64,000 nucleotides of DNA from Dysgonomonadaceae bacterium PH5-43 (lineage in GTDB: Bacteria > Bacteroidota > Bacteroidia > Bacteroidales > Azobacteroidaceae): positions 1 to 64,000 of the forward strand of contig JARXWK010000015.1 in the NCBI GenBank assembly GCA_029916745.1, read 5' to 3'. This document shows positions 63,487-64,000 of the stretch, piece after piece. The stretch's first letter is position 1. Each line of letters opens with the position of its first letter. The position numbers and the translations under genes are program-made. Under the pieces are notes generated by a model that was given only the letters and a program-made list of their open reading frames with translations, was not told the origin of the DNA and did no database searches.

Positions 63487-63731
63487 AAAATGCAAAGCTT
63501 CACTTAGGGTCGTCTTTCTACTAAGAGACCCCTTCTCTCTCTTAGTAGAAAGGCGAGGTCTCTCTACTAAGAAAGGCGGGGTGCTTTAAGTATTAAGGCG
63601 GGGAGGTTCTACTAAGAGCGACGTCGGGTCTCTACTAAGAACGGCAAGGGGTATCTAGTAAGAGCGGCGAGGGGTATCTACTAAAAAGCAACTCGCCTCT
63701 TCTAGTGGTAACAACAAGGTGTTCTTATAAG
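63487..63731 (-). repeat. 23-base-period CTTAGTAG array, copy D (minus strand)
   Basis: Reading the minus strand from 63731, ten units end at the tail TGAAGCTTTGCATTTT (63502-63487). Units occupy 63709-63731, 63686-63708, 63663-63685, 63640-63662, 63617-63639, 63594-63616, 63572-63593, 63549-63571, 63526-63548 and 63503-63525. All are 23 bases except 63572-63593, a degenerate 22-base unit. The unit at 63526-63548 is identical to copy A unit 33-55, including its inverted core. It lies 33 bases after the stop of the barrel-protein gene. Confidence 0.95.
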
Positions 63732-63763
63732 AAGAGGCGAGAGGTTATAATGTTGGCTATTTA

Positions 63764-64000
63764 TTAGAAAGCAGGAGGGCCGCCTCCTCCTCTGTTGCCT
63801 CCTCCCATCTCCATTCTTCTTCTCATACTTTCGGGGTTGGGACCTCCTTCTTCTCCACCTCTTGAGCGTTTAGCAGAGTTGTTTTCGAAATTAGCGAATT
63901 TATAAATAACACTTGCCATAAAGTAGCTAGGCAATGAGTTAGATTCGGAAATTCGATAACCGTTATTGGTGTAAGATGCCGAGATGCTATTTCTATCTTG
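63764..64000 (-). CDS. C-terminus of an outer-membrane beta-barrel (TonB-dependent receptor-like) protein, partial
   Basis: The last 78 codons are in the window; the start lies beyond 64000. Visible are SISASYTNNGYRIS and FMASVIYKFANFENNSAK, the final barrel strand, then a Gly/Arg/Pro-rich tail (RSRGGEEGGPNPESMRRR, GGGNRGGGGPPAF). Such tails after the last strand are typical of Bacteroidota 'outer membrane beta-barrel family' (OMP_b-brl_3) proteins. Stop codon at 63764-63766, then repeat copy D. Confidence 0.7.
   Translation of the reverse strand, partial: QDRNSISASYTNNGYRISESNSLPSYFMASVIYKFANFENNSAKRSRGGEEGGPNPESMRRRMEMGGGNRGGGGPPAF

Overview
The window looks like a chromosomal segment of a low-GC member of the Bacteroidota, most likely order Bacteroidales. 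The evidence is direct: Bacteroidota-type promoters (TAnnTTTG box, sometimes with TTTG or TTG about 20 bases upstream), type IX secretion components and cargo with the matching C-terminal sorting domain, a Mfa/fimbrillin-type operon, a glucosamine-6-phosphate deaminase/PIG-L fusion, and a three-gene quinol:fumarate reductase. I cannot name the genus. No rRNA, tRNA, CRISPR array, transposase or integrase was recognised.

Layout. 1-9.9 kb: SLC13-type transporter, DUF2520 protein, nitroreductase, a 958-residue secreted protein, a cysteine-less thioredoxin-fold protein, agmatine deiminase plus N-carbamoylputrescine amidase (agmatine to putrescine), and a radical SAM protein. 10-19 kb, mostly minus strand: Spy-like protein, acpP-fabF-rnc, purN, flavodoxin-fold oxidoreductase, pckA, and rdgB with a PorZ-like gene. 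19.7-30.5 kb, plus strand: PorE-like lipoprotein, pyrH-frr-rsgA-YitT, thyA-folA and the fumarate reductase/succinate dehydrogenase operon. 30.7-34.6 kb: two secreted proteins, one a BACON/calcineurin-phosphatase/FN3/LamG protein. 35-38.4 kb: an accessory island of unfamiliar genes separated by related attC-like intergenic elements. It includes an AAA/ABC-type ATPase overlapping a small protein with a possible PD-(D/E)xK nuclease motif. 38.4-47 kb: nagB/PIG-L fusion, K+/H+ antiporter, GH109-like oxidoreductase and a VTC/DUF4956 polyphosphate-type operon. 47-57 kb: endonuclease/phosphatase, beta-helix lipoprotein, a decayed DUF3990 locus, PepD-type dipeptidase, OmpH-like protein, and a surface-polysaccharide trio (glycosyltransferase, flippase, acyltransferase). 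57-62.6 kb: DUF3575-DUF5119-fimbrillin-fimbrillin operon. The end holds a prohibitin-like gene and the C-terminus of an outer-membrane barrel protein.

The most unusual content is non-coding. Four copies (1-94, 19248-19516, 34663-34908, 63487-63731) of one interspersed element are arrays with a strict 23-base register. Each unit has a 9-base core, CTTAGTAGA, and a 14-base variable part, and every copy ends in the same 16-base tail pointing at the next gene start. In some units the core is inverted in place (CTACTAAG) while the register and hairpin arms are kept. Three further arrays of unrelated sequence (14314-14445, 43238-43329, 50279-50458) also have a 22- or 23-base period and internal inverted symmetry. 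A shared generating mechanism or two-helical-turn spacing is my inference. Repeat and attC-like calls were made by eye and need alignment and genome-wide search.
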